DNA from: Methylocystis sp. IM3
GTDB lineage: Bacteria > Pseudomonadota > Alphaproteobacteria > Rhizobiales > Beijerinckiaceae
Direction of reading: 5' to 3'
Assembly: GCF_038070105.1 (NCBI RefSeq)
Contig: NZ_JBBPBZ010000002.1
Span: 1,108,501 to 1,172,500, forward strand
DNA: 64,000 nucleotides
In this document: piece by piece, positions 45,676-54,286 of the stretch
Position numbering within the stretch: position 1 is the stretch's first letter
How the letters are laid out: each line of letters starts with the position of its first letter
Program-made: the position numbers and the translations under genes
The notes under the pieces: model-generated
Database searches by the model: none
The model's input: the letters and a program-made list of their open reading frames with translations, nothing else
What the model was told of the DNA's origin: nothing

Positions 45676-46116
45676 TCACCACCAGCCGCCGCCCCAGCCC
45701 CAGCCGCCCCAGCCGCCCCAGCCGGGACCCCATCCCCAACCCCAGCGCGGGGCGGTCGCGGCGGCGATGCCGGCGCCCATCAGGCCAAGCGCGGCGCTGG
45801 CGAATATGGCGCCGGCCGGGTCGTATCCACCGTAGTAGGGATAGTAGGCCGAACGGTAATAGCCCCATGGCCGATAGTAGCCCCAGCGATAGGGCCGATA
45901 GTATCCCCACCGATAATAACGATGTCGGTGCCATCCCCAATGGCGGTGGCCCCAGTATCGGCGATAGTAGTGCACGTCCGTGATCGGCGCTTTGATGCCG
46001 ACCGTTTCGGGCGAGGCGACGCTCATCGGCCCCGCAAGGGCCTCGGGCGGCAGGGCGCTCAGCGCGGTCGATGCGCAGAGAAGCCCCAGTAGAGTGGATT
46101 TGAGCCTCTTTTTCAT
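45676..46116 (-). CDS. Gly/Tyr/Trp-rich secreted protein (paralogue of 13868-14257)
   Basis: A 146-residue protein with a signal peptide (about 1-28), the motif AGPMSVASPETVGIKAPITD, a long run of Tyr-Arg-Trp-Gly repeats (WGYYRPYRWGYYRPWGYYRS), one hydrophobic stretch (AGAIFASAALGLMGAGIAAA) and a Gly/Trp-rich tail ending WGWGGGWW. It mirrors 13868-14257 in order of parts and in the AGPM motif. It sits on the opposite strand between a response regulator and its probable kinase. ATG 46116 follows AAGGTTAATCGCC. The function is unknown; an envelope structural protein is plausible. Confidence 0.78.
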   Translation of the reverse strand: MKKRLKSTLLGLLCASTALSALPPEALAGPMSVASPETVGIKAPITDVHYYRRYWGHRHWGWHRHRYYRWGYYRPYRWGYYRPWGYYRSAYYPYYGGYDPAGAIFASAALGLMGAGIAAATAPRWGWGWGPGWGGWGGWGWGGGWW

Positions 46117-46277
46117 GGCGATTAACCTTGACTGCCCCTCGGGCAACCAACGTCTTCGAGGCGCACAGAGTTCCCACCGCGCGGCGGCGCTCGCCCGCGC
46201 CGAGAAAAATCGACGCCCGCTCCCCATATCGTGGCGGAACGGCCCGGCCCCCGCCGGCATGAGACAGGAAAGCGCCC

Positions 46278-47690
46278 TTGTTCATCGGAAAAGTCGGCAA
46301 GCTCTTTCGGACGACCGCCTTCAAGCTGTCGCTCGCCTATCTCATCCTCTTCTCCATCGGCGCCGGCCTCGTGCTGACCCGCGTCGGCGCGCGGGTGAAG
46401 GAGGTGCTCGACGAGCAGATCGAGCAGACGGTCGACGCCGAGATCCGCGCGCTCTCGGAGCAATATGCGCAAGGCGGGCTGCATCAGCTCACCAACGCGC
46501 TGGAGCGGCGCGTGCGCGCGCCGGGCGGCTCGCTCTACCTGCTCACCACGCATTCGGGCGAGGTGATCGTCGGCAATATCGAACCGCCGGCGGCAGGCCC
46601 CGTCGGCGGCTCCAAGCTGGTCGAAACGCCCTATCAGCGGCGCGGCGAACCCGGCGAAATGCATCCGGCGCTGATGCGCCTGTTCCTCATTCCCGGCGGC
46701 TTCCGCCTGCTTATCGGCCACGACATCGAGGACCACGAAGTGCTGCGCGGCATTTTGCGCCGGGCGCTTGGCGTCTCGCTGTTCTGGCTCGCGCTGGTCG
46801 GCGCTCTCGGCGGCCTCTTCGTCGCGCATCGCATGCTCGAACGCGTCGATGTGATGTCGGCTTCGGCGCGGCGCATCATGGCGGGCGATCTGCACGAGCG
46901 GCTCGCGGTTTCCGGCGCCGGCGACGAGCTCGACCGGCTCGCCGAGAATTTCAACGCCATGCTGGAGCGCATTTCGGAATTGATGACCGGGCTGCGCGAG
47001 GTCTCGGACAACATAGCGCATGACCTCAAGACGCCGCTGACCCGCCTGCGCAACCGCGCCGAAGCGGCGCTGCGCGGCGCCTCGGGAAACGGCGAGCATC
47101 GCGAGGCCCTCATGGCGGTCATCGAAGAATCGGACAGCCTCATCCGCGTCTTCAACGCGCTGCTGATGATCGCGCGCGCGGAGGCCGGCTATTCGAGCGA
47201 CAATCTTGCAACCTATGACGCTGACGCCGTGGTGAGCGACATCGCGGAAATGTACGAGCCGGTCGCGGAAGAGCAGGGCGTTCGGCTGGAGGCGAAGACA
47301 GAGCTGGGCCTCGCCGTCACGGGCAGCCGGGAGCTTCTCGGCCAGGCCGTCGTCAATCTCGTCGATAATGCGCTCAAATATGGCGCGTCGGGCAAAAACC
47401 CGCGCATCGACGTGGGCGCGCGGCGCGTCGCGGACCGTGTCGAGATCACTGTCGCGGACCATGGCCCCGGCATTGCGCCGCAGGATCGCGATCGGGTGGT
47501 GGGGCGTTTCGTGCGGCTGGAGAATTCACGCTCGCGGCCGGGCTCCGGCCTCGGCCTTTCCATGGCGGCGGCCGTCGCCCGCCTGCATCATGGCGCGCTG
47601 CGCATCGAGGACAATGGGCCGGGCTTGCGTGTCGTGCTGTCGCTGCCGGCGACCCGCGCCGCGACGGCCGTCTCCCGCGAGCGCGCATAG
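46278..47690 (+). CDS. sensor histidine kinase
   Basis: A 470-residue membrane kinase: TM1 at about 15-33, periplasmic domain about 34-165, TM2 about 166-184, HAMP about 185-240, DHp domain with His248 in VSDNIAHDLKTPLTRLRNR, and ATPase domain with VVNLVDNALKYGA, VADHGPGIAPQDRDR and GSGLGLSMAAAVARLHHG. The start is TTG 46278 with AGGAAAGCG upstream. It presumably pairs with the regulator at 44951, from which it is separated by the opposite-strand Gly/Tyr-rich gene. Its last 34 codons overlap the 3' end of the next kinase gene in antisense. Confidence 0.92.
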   Translation: MFIGKVGKLFRTTAFKLSLAYLILFSIGAGLVLTRVGARVKEVLDEQIEQTVDAEIRALSEQYAQGGLHQLTNALERRVRAPGGSLYLLTTHSGEVIVGNIEPPAAGPVGGSKLVETPYQRRGEPGEMHPALMRLFLIPGGFRLLIGHDIEDHEVLRGILRRALGVSLFWLALVGALGGLFVAHRMLERVDVMSASARRIMAGDLHERLAVSGAGDELDRLAENFNAMLERISELMTGLREVSDNIAHDLKTPLTRLRNRAEAALRGASGNGEHREALMAVIEESDSLIRVFNALLMIARAEAGYSSDNLATYDADAVVSDIAEMYEPVAEEQGVRLEAKTELGLAVTGSRELLGQAVVNLVDNALKYGASGKNPRIDVGARRVADRVEITVADHGPGIAPQDRDRVVGRFVRLENSRSRPGSGLGLSMAAAVARLHHGALRIEDNGPGLRVVLSLPATRAATAVSRERA

Positions 47691-50074
47691 ACCGGGCCTT
47701 TCGGCGCTTGTGCGGGCGCGGCTTGTGCCGGCGCATTCTGGGCGGGCGCGGCTTGCGCCGGCGCATTCTGGGCGGGCCGCGCCACGAGGGGCGTGACGTT
47801 CCGGCCGGCGCATTGCGCGCAGGCGAGCCGCATCATTGTCACCGTGCCAAGGCCGAGCCGCGAGCGGATGCGCAGCGCGCCGCCATGCAGATCGATGAGC
47901 GCGCGGGCGATGGCGAGGCCGAGCCCGGAGCCCTTCATGCCATTCTCCATGACGCCCGCGCTCTGCTCGAAGGGGCGGCCGAGTTTGGGCAAAGCGAGCG
48001 GATCGATGCCGCGCCCGGTGTCCTCGACGAAGAAGGCGATGGACTCGCCGTGATGGCGCACGCGCAGCCGCACGAAGCCGCCGGCGTCAGTGAATTTGAT
48101 GCTGTTCGACAGGAAAACGCCAAGCGCCTTGACGATCGCCGCCTCATCGCCGACGCAACGCAGTTTTTCGTCCGCCTCGAGAATGATCGTGATCTTCTTC
48201 TCGGCGGCGCGCGGCCGCCAGGCCTCGATGGCGCGGCGGGCCGCGTCGGCGACGTCGACCTCGCGCTCGGCGAGGCGCACCAGCCCGGCCTCGAGCCGCG
48301 ACATGTCGAGAATGTCGGAGAGGACTTCGTTGAGATAGGCGCCGCCCTGACGGACGTTGCTGCAATATTCGACGTATTTGGGCGAGCCGAGCGCGCCGAA
48401 GGGCTCGGCGAGCATCATCTCGGAAAATCCGATTATGGCGTTGAGCGGCGTGCGCAGCTCATGGCTCATATTGGCCAGGAATTCCGACTTCGCGAGATAG
48501 GCGGCCTCGGCTTCCGCCTTCTGATGATGATATTGCTCGGCGAGCGTCGCGAGCTGCTGGGCCTGCATTTCGAGCGTCTGGCGCGACCTCGTGAGGTCGG
48601 CGACGCTCGCCGTCAGGCGGCGCTCGGATTCGATGAGCTTCTCCTGATTGCGTTTGAGGGCGGTGATGTCCGCGCCCACCGACACATAGCCGCCGTCCTT
48701 GGTGCGCCGCTCGTTGATCTGGAGCCAGCGCCCGTCGGCGAGCCGCGCCTCATAGGTGCGCGCGTCCTGCGCGCGCCGCTCGGCGGGCGAGGTCTCAGTC
48801 TGCACGGCCGGCGCCTTCGCATGCATCATGATCCGCGCATAGCTTTCGCCGGCGATGGCGGCGTCGGGCGCGAGCCCGTGGAGATCGAGGAACTTGGAAT
48901 TGCAGACGACGAGCCGATTCTGCGCGTCCCACAGGACGAAGGCTTCGGAAATGGCGTCGATGGCGTCGCGCAGGCGCATGTTGGCGGCGGCGGTCTGCTG
49001 CGCGAGGGCCTTTTGCTCCGAGACGTCGACGGCGATGCCGACAAGGTGGCGGCCGTCCGGGTCCTGCATGATCTCGGCGCGGGCGCGCAGCCAGATCCAC
49101 CGACCATCGGCGTGGCGCGCCCGGAATTCGTGATCGACGATCTTGCCGCGCGACGACGACACCATTTCGGCGATGACGGACAGGTCGCCGTCATGGGGAT
49201 GCACGAGGTCGTTGAGTTCGCCGAAGGAGAGGCAGCGCCGCTCGGCCGGGAGCCCGAGAAGTTCATACATCGAGTCGGACCAGTAGATGCGTCCGCGCGC
49301 AATGTCCCAATCCCAAAGGCCGCAGCGGCCGCGCGACAGCGCCGCGTCGAGCCGGCGGCGAATGACGGCGTTGACGGCCTCGGCCGCCTGCCGCCGGCGC
49401 GATTGCCGGACATAGGCGTAGACGATGGCAAGCAACATCAGCGATGCAAGGCTGAAAATCACCGAATAATGGGCGGCGACGGCGCGCCATTCGCCGAGCA
49501 CATTGTCGAGCGGGTAGATCAACGCGACCTGCCCGTAGGGCGCGGGGAGTTTCTGCACCGTTGCGAGCGCAGGGGTTCCATCGGCGAGCCTGATGCGCAT
49601 GACGCCCGCCTTGTCGGCGAATTCGGTCAGCACCTGCTCGGGGCCCAGCACATCGGTCAGCGTGACGCTCTTGCGGTCGAGCGGAGGAAAGGCGGCCGCG
49701 ACCCGGCCACGGTCGTCGGTGACGAGAATGCGCCGCCCGCGCGCCGTGGCGCGGCCGGGCAAAATCCTGTCCAAAGGTTCACCGAGCGGCTTTCGCGGAT
49801 CCGCCCCGATGTGGTCGCGCAGATCGTGCCAGACCGCGCGCGCGAACAGCTCAAAATCGGCCGTCGTCTCCTCGACGATCCGGTCCTGCATTGCGTTTGT
49901 CAGCGTGAAGGCGAAGGCCGCGAGCGAGATCAGGCAGACGGCGGAGACCGCGAAGGCGGCGCGTTTGAGCCAGAGCCCCTCTTTGGGCTCCTTCTCGCCC
50001 TGGCCGTCGAACCGAGAGGCGCCCCAAACCGTTTCCGCGTGACTCATCGCCCGAGCTGCGGGGACGCGCGCCAT
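47588..50074 (-). CDS. PAS-domain sensor histidine kinase, PleC/DivJ-like
   Basis: An 828-residue kinase: TM1 about 38-60, periplasmic domain about 61-200, TM2 about 203-222, PAS domain about 245-355 (ending DVSEQKAL), a second PAS-like domain about 365-475, coiled coil, then DHp with His538 in ANMSHELRTPLNAIIGFSEM and an ATPase domain. The segments FGALGSPKYVEYCSNVRQGG and LSDILDMSRLEAGLVRL are typical of the alphaproteobacterial PleC/DivJ/PdhS family that feeds the DivK-CtrA pathway; that assignment is inference. The tail (about 770-828) has two copies of a 10-residue Pro-Ala-Gln repeat and runs antisense into the 46278 kinase gene. The start has GGAGACATTGG upstream; a CtrA-type box lies 94 bases before it. 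Confidence 0.88.
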   Translation of the reverse strand: MARVPAARAMSHAETVWGASRFDGQGEKEPKEGLWLKRAAFAVSAVCLISLAAFAFTLTNAMQDRIVEETTADFELFARAVWHDLRDHIGADPRKPLGEPLDRILPGRATARGRRILVTDDRGRVAAAFPPLDRKSVTLTDVLGPEQVLTEFADKAGVMRIRLADGTPALATVQKLPAPYGQVALIYPLDNVLGEWRAVAAHYSVIFSLASLMLLAIVYAYVRQSRRRQAAEAVNAVIRRRLDAALSRGRCGLWDWDIARGRIYWSDSMYELLGLPAERRCLSFGELNDLVHPHDGDLSVIAEMVSSSRGKIVDHEFRARHADGRWIWLRARAEIMQDPDGRHLVGIAVDVSEQKALAQQTAAANMRLRDAIDAISEAFVLWDAQNRLVVCNSKFLDLHGLAPDAAIAGESYARIMMHAKAPAVQTETSPAERRAQDARTYEARLADGRWLQINERRTKDGGYVSVGADITALKRNQEKLIESERRLTASVADLTRSRQTLEMQAQQLATLAEQYHHQKAEAEAAYLAKSEFLANMSHELRTPLNAIIGFSEMMLAEPFGALGSPKYVEYCSNVRQGGAYLNEVLSDILDMSRLEAGLVRLAEREVDVADAARRAIEAWRPRAAEKKITIILEADEKLRCVGDEAAIVKALGVFLSNSIKFTDAGGFVRLRVRHHGESIAFFVEDTGRGIDPLALPKLGRPFEQSAGVMENGMKGSGLGLAIARALIDLHGGALRIRSRLGLGTVTMMRLACAQCAGRNVTPLVARPAQNAPAQAAPAQNAPAQAAPAQAPKGPVYARSRETAVAARVAGSDSTTRKPGPLSSMRSAP
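47712..47771. repeat. two tandem 30-base units
   Basis: Units 47712-47741 and 47742-47771 differ at one base. On the minus strand they encode two copies of PAQNAPAQAA in the tail of the PAS kinase. Confidence 0.85.
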
Positions 50075-50123
50075 CCAATGTCTCCGAAATCTGGCGATGT
50101 TGCGAATGGGCTGGGACGCGCCC

Positions 50124-50143
50124 GAATCACCTCCATTCGAATC
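50124..50143. promoter_or_regulatory. two GANTC methylation sites in the PAS kinase promoter region
   Basis: GAATC at 50124-50128 and at 50139-50143 match the CcrM recognition sequence GANTC, 50 to 70 bases before the kinase start codon and near a CtrA-type box. Confidence 0.5.
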
Positions 50144-50167
50144 TCTCGAGCGGAAATTGTCCAGAGC

Positions 50168-50182
50168 TTAATTGCCGGTTAA
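50168..50182 (-). promoter_or_regulatory. CtrA-type binding box upstream of the PAS kinase
   Basis: TTAA-TTGCCGG-TTAA followed by C matches the CtrA consensus TTAA-N7-TTAAC exactly. It is in the 137-base gap between pepN and the PAS kinase gene, 94 bases before the kinase start codon. Confidence 0.6.
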
Positions 50183-50211
50183 CGCCCCTCGAAAAAGTTG
50201 GGGCGCGGGCG

Positions 50212-52863
50212 TCAAGCCAGCGCCCGCGTTGCAATGTCCCGTGTATCTGCGGACAGGCCTTCCTGTGCGACGATCTGTCTGAGACGCGCCTCGACGAGCG
50301 CCTGCCGGCGCGGCTCCAGCGTGCGCCACGCGCGGAGCGAAGACAAAAGGCGCGCCGCGAGCTGGGGGTTTTTCGGGTCGAGTTCGAGGACCACGCGGGT
50401 CAAGAGGTCGTAGCCCGAGCCGTCCAGCGCGTGGAATCGGGTGAGATTGGCGTTGGCGAAGGCGCCGATCAGCGCACGCACGCGGTTGGGGTTCGTCATG
50501 GCGAAATCGGGATGCGACATGAGGCGGATGACCCGCTCCGTCGTCGCGGGCTCGGGGATCGTGGCCTGAAGCGCGAACCACTTGTCGAGGACGAGCGGAT
50601 CGTCGGCGAACTGCCGGTAGAAAGCCTCGAACGCCGCCTCGCGCGCATCCCCGCCGAGGAGCGCGAGGGTGGAGAGCGCCGACAGGCGGTCGGTCATGTT
50701 GCCGGCCGCGGCAAACTGGCTCTGCGCAAAAGCTGCGCCCTTCTCGGGGGCGCCGGCGGCGATGAGGTCGAGCGCCACGGCCTTGAGCGCCCGCCTTCCA
50801 GCCCCGGCGGCGTCGGGCCTGTAGGGGCTGTCTTCAGAGAATCGCGCATAGGCGGCCTCGGCCTCGAGAAGAAGCGCGTGGCCGATCTCGGCGCGCAGCC
50901 CCATGCGTGCCGAAAACAGGGCGTCGGGGTCCACATGCGTCCCGGCTTCGCGGGCGAGGTCGATTTCGGACGGCAGCGACAGGGCCTGCGCCGCGAAGGC
51001 GGGGTCCGCGTCGGCGCCCGCGAGCAGGGCGCGCAGCGCGGCCACGAAGCCCTGAGCCTGTGGCGCGGCGAGCCCGGCGCGCGCCGCGGCGACGCGCTCG
51101 AAAATCGCGCGCAGCGCAAGGCTTTGCGCCGCCTGCCAGCGATTGAAGGAATCGTCGTCGAACGCAAGCAGCCGTTCGAGGTCGGCGCTCCCGGGCGCGG
51201 GCTCGAGTCGCACCGGGGCCGAAAAACCGCGCAGGAGCGAGGCCACGGGACGCGAGGGGACGTTCTCGAACACGATCCGGCGTTCGCTCCCGGCGAGTTC
51301 GAAGAGGCCGCGCGCCAGTTCGTCGGGCCGTGCGTCGCGGCTCGTCAGATCGAGCTTCTCCCCGTTCTCGCCGAAGAGGGCGAGGGCGATGGGAATGACC
51401 ACGGGCTTCTTTTCGGGCTGGCCGGGCGTCGGATTCGTCGTTTGCCGCAGGACGAGCGCGAATGTCTTGGCGTCCGGCTCATAGGCGCTTTCGCTCGTCA
51501 CGATCGGCGTGCCCGCCTGACTGTACCAGAGCGCGAAATGCGACAGGTCGCGGCCGGCGGCGTCGGCGAAGCAGGACAGGAAATCTTCGACGGTGGCCGC
51601 CGTTCCGTCGAACCGCTCGAAATAGAGGTCCATGCCCCGGCGGAAATCCTCTCCGCCGATCAGCGTGCGCAGCATGCGCACGATCTCGGCGCCCTTTTCG
51701 TAAACGGTCGGCGTGTAGAAGTTGTTGATCTCGTGATAAACGTCCGGGCGCACCGGATGGGCGAGCGGCCCGCCGTCTTCGGGGAATTGCGCCAGCCTGA
51801 GGCCCCTGACGTCGCTGATGCGCTCCACCGCGCGCGAGCGCATGTCTGCGGAAAACTCCTGGTCCCGAAAGACCGTCAGACCTTCCTTCAGACAGAGCTG
51901 GAACCAGTCGCGGCAGGTGATGCGATTGCCGGTCCAGTTGTGAAAATATTCATGCGCGATCACCGCCTCGACGCCCGCATAGTCGGCGTCGGTCGCCGTC
52001 TGCGGCGAGGCGAGCACATATTTGTCATTGAAGATATTGAGGCCCTTGTTCTCCATCGCCCCCATGTTGAAGTCGGAGACGGCGACGATGTTGAATACGT
52101 CGAGGTCGTATTCGCGGCCGAATTTCTCCTCGTCCCACCGCATGGAGCGTTTCAGCGCGTCCATGGCGTAGCCGGCGCGGTCCTCCTTGCCGTGCTCCAC
52201 ATAGATGGCGAGCGCGACGTTGCGTCCCGACATGGTCGTGAAACTGTCGCGCAATACGCCGAGATCGCCGCCGACGAGCGCGAAGAGATAGGAAGGTTTG
52301 GGAAAGGGATCGCGCCACACGGCGAAATGGCGCCCGGTTCCCGGAATGTCGCCCGCTTCGCCCGGATTGCCGTTGGCGAGGAGAACGGGCGCTTCGCCCT
52401 TCTCGGCCTCGATGCGCGTCGTATAGACGCTCAGAACGTCGGGCCGGTCGAGGAAATAGGTGATGCGGCGGAAGCCCTCCGCCTCGCATTGCGTGCAATA
52501 GGCGGAGCCCGAGCGATAAAGGCCCGAAAGTTGCGTATTGGCGGCGGGATTGATCCGCGTTTCGATCTCGAGCGTAAAGGGTGCGTCGGGAACCGAGGAG
52601 AGCGTCAGCGCGTCCGGGGTGGCGGTATAGTCCTGCGGGCCGAGGAGGCGTCCGTCGAGTTTCACGCCGACAAGCGACAATTCGTCGCCGTCGAGTCTCA
52701 GCGGCGCGCCGGGGGCGCCCTTGGGATTGCGCCGAAGCGAGAGCTGCGAGACCACCTTTGTCGCCGTCCGGTCGAGCGAAACGTCGAGCGTGATGGCGTC
52801 GATGAGAAAATCGGGGGCGCGGTAATCGGCCAGGCGGACGGCCACATTTTCGGGGTGACGCAT
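50212..52863 (-). CDS. pepN: aminopeptidase N
   Basis: M1-family zinc aminopeptidase (883 residues). The exopeptidase motif GAMEN is at 268-272, and zinc ligands are in HEYFHNWTGNR (304-314) with the third Glu in LKEGLTVFRDQEFS. The large helical C-terminal domain is complete and the protein ends SADTRDIATRALA. The gene starts divergently from the RND adaptor gene. Confidence 0.96.
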   Translation of the reverse strand: MRHPENVAVRLADYRAPDFLIDAITLDVSLDRTATKVVSQLSLRRNPKGAPGAPLRLDGDELSLVGVKLDGRLLGPQDYTATPDALTLSSVPDAPFTLEIETRINPAANTQLSGLYRSGSAYCTQCEAEGFRRITYFLDRPDVLSVYTTRIEAEKGEAPVLLANGNPGEAGDIPGTGRHFAVWRDPFPKPSYLFALVGGDLGVLRDSFTTMSGRNVALAIYVEHGKEDRAGYAMDALKRSMRWDEEKFGREYDLDVFNIVAVSDFNMGAMENKGLNIFNDKYVLASPQTATDADYAGVEAVIAHEYFHNWTGNRITCRDWFQLCLKEGLTVFRDQEFSADMRSRAVERISDVRGLRLAQFPEDGGPLAHPVRPDVYHEINNFYTPTVYEKGAEIVRMLRTLIGGEDFRRGMDLYFERFDGTAATVEDFLSCFADAAGRDLSHFALWYSQAGTPIVTSESAYEPDAKTFALVLRQTTNPTPGQPEKKPVVIPIALALFGENGEKLDLTSRDARPDELARGLFELAGSERRIVFENVPSRPVASLLRGFSAPVRLEPAPGSADLERLLAFDDDSFNRWQAAQSLALRAIFERVAAARAGLAAPQAQGFVAALRALLAGADADPAFAAQALSLPSEIDLAREAGTHVDPDALFSARMGLRAEIGHALLLEAEAAYARFSEDSPYRPDAAGAGRRALKAVALDLIAAGAPEKGAAFAQSQFAAAGNMTDRLSALSTLALLGGDAREAAFEAFYRQFADDPLVLDKWFALQATIPEPATTERVIRLMSHPDFAMTNPNRVRALIGAFANANLTRFHALDGSGYDLLTRVVLELDPKNPQLAARLLSSLRAWRTLEPRRQALVEARLRQIVAQEGLSADTRDIATRALA

Positions 52864-53122
52864 GAAATCCTCGGGCGAGCGAATCGTCGTTGCCGCAAAA
52901 TATAGTGAGCCGCGAGCGATTTGCGACCGGCCGCGCTCCCGCCGCCCTCGGGGAGACTATTTTCCGTTGGAAAGACGCGTTAATCTTCTGTTAGGACTTG
53001 AGCTCGCCTGCGAAGGCGGCCAAAGTCAAGGAGTGGACGCCGACCAGCGTCATTGCGGCTCATGTGGGCGCTGTCAGCCTGGATCGCCGCCACTCGCGCC
53101 CCCCGGAGTGTCGCCTCCTCAC

Positions 53123-54277
53123 ATGCCGTGGAATCTTCTCTTCAGCCTTCTCCTCGCCTTGACTGTCGCCGCGCCGGCCTTCGGCGCCGCGCCGAACGGG
53201 CAGGCCGGCGTGGCGGCGCCGAGCGAGCCCTCCGCCCCGCTGGAGATGGTCGCCCCGCTGACCGAGGCGCAGATTCATGCCGCGGGAATCGAGACCCAGC
53301 CCGTCGAGCCCGAATCAGGCGTCGGCGAGATCGTGGTGCCGGGCGTCGTCACCGTGCCGCCACAGCAGTTGCGCATCGTGGCCGCCCCGGCGGCCGGACT
53401 CGTCGAGACGCTGCTCGTCGCGCCGGATGAAGACGTGAAGGAGGGCGATCCGATCGCGACGCTGAAATCCTCGGAGCTCGTCGAATTCCAGCGCGCCTAT
53501 CTCCACGCCTTGTCCGACGCCAATCTGATGGCGGAAAAGCTTCGGCGCGACGAGCAACTCTTCAAGGAGAAGATCATCGCCGAGCGCCGGCTGATCGTAA
53601 CCCGAGCCGAGGCGACGCAGGCCCGCTCCACGCTGGACGAGCGCGCCCAGATCCTGGCGCTCGCCGGCATGACCGAAAGCGAGATCGCCGAACTGAAAAA
53701 GGACCGCAAGCTCGCAAGCTCGCTGCTCGTCCGCGCGCCGATCGGCGGCACGATCCTCCAGCGGCACGGCACGACGGGCGAGCGCGTGCAGGCCTCGGCT
53801 CCGCTTGTGACCATCGCCCGGCTCGATCCCATCTGGGTCAATCTGCAGGTGCCGCTCAGCCGCGCGGTCGCGCTCGAGAGCGTCGAAAAGGTCCATCTGC
53901 CCTCCGCAGGGCTCGAGGGCCGGCTGATCCGCATCGGCCATACGGTCGACTCGGCGACGCAGTCGGTGACGGCGGTGGCGGAATTCCGGCCGGGACGCAG
54001 TCCGCTGCGGCCGGGGCAGGCGGTCACGGCGATCCTCCGGGTCAAGGGCGGCGGCGCCTCGCAGTGGCGCGTGCCGGCGGATGCGGTGATCAGCCATCGC
54101 AACCACAACTGGGTCTTCGTGCGCGTAACCGAGGGCTTCCGCGCCATTCCGGTGACGCTCGTCTCAGAGACGCCGCAATTCGCCTCCGTGCAGGGCGCGC
54201 TCAAGGTGGGGGAGCGGGTGGCGACGCGCGGGCTGCTGACGCTTCTCGCCGAACTGGCCGAGATCGAGAGCAAGTGA
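53123..54277 (+). CDS. RND efflux periplasmic adaptor subunit (HlyD/CusB family)
   Basis: Membrane fusion protein linking the inner-membrane pump to the outer-membrane channel. The signal peptide MPWNLLFSLLLALTVAAPAF is followed by a linker, a barrel-sandwich segment (VVAAP-type, here RIVAAPAAGLVETLLVAPDE), an alpha-hairpin (EFQRAYLHALSDANLMAEKL), then LLVRAPIGGTILQRHGTTGE and a C-terminal beta-barrel. ATG 53123 is chosen for the signal peptide; the frame runs open to 52862 without supporting features. 384 residues. First gene of a three-gene efflux operon. Confidence 0.9.
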   Translation: MPWNLLFSLLLALTVAAPAFGAAPNGQAGVAAPSEPSAPLEMVAPLTEAQIHAAGIETQPVEPESGVGEIVVPGVVTVPPQQLRIVAAPAAGLVETLLVAPDEDVKEGDPIATLKSSELVEFQRAYLHALSDANLMAEKLRRDEQLFKEKIIAERRLIVTRAEATQARSTLDERAQILALAGMTESEIAELKKDRKLASSLLVRAPIGGTILQRHGTTGERVQASAPLVTIARLDPIWVNLQVPLSRAVALESVEKVHLPSAGLEGRLIRIGHTVDSATQSVTAVAEFRPGRSPLRPGQAVTAILRVKGGGASQWRVPADAVISHRNHNWVFVRVTEGFRAIPVTLVSETPQFASVQGALKVGERVATRGLLTLLAELAEIESK

Positions 54278-54286
54278 TCGCCCGTC

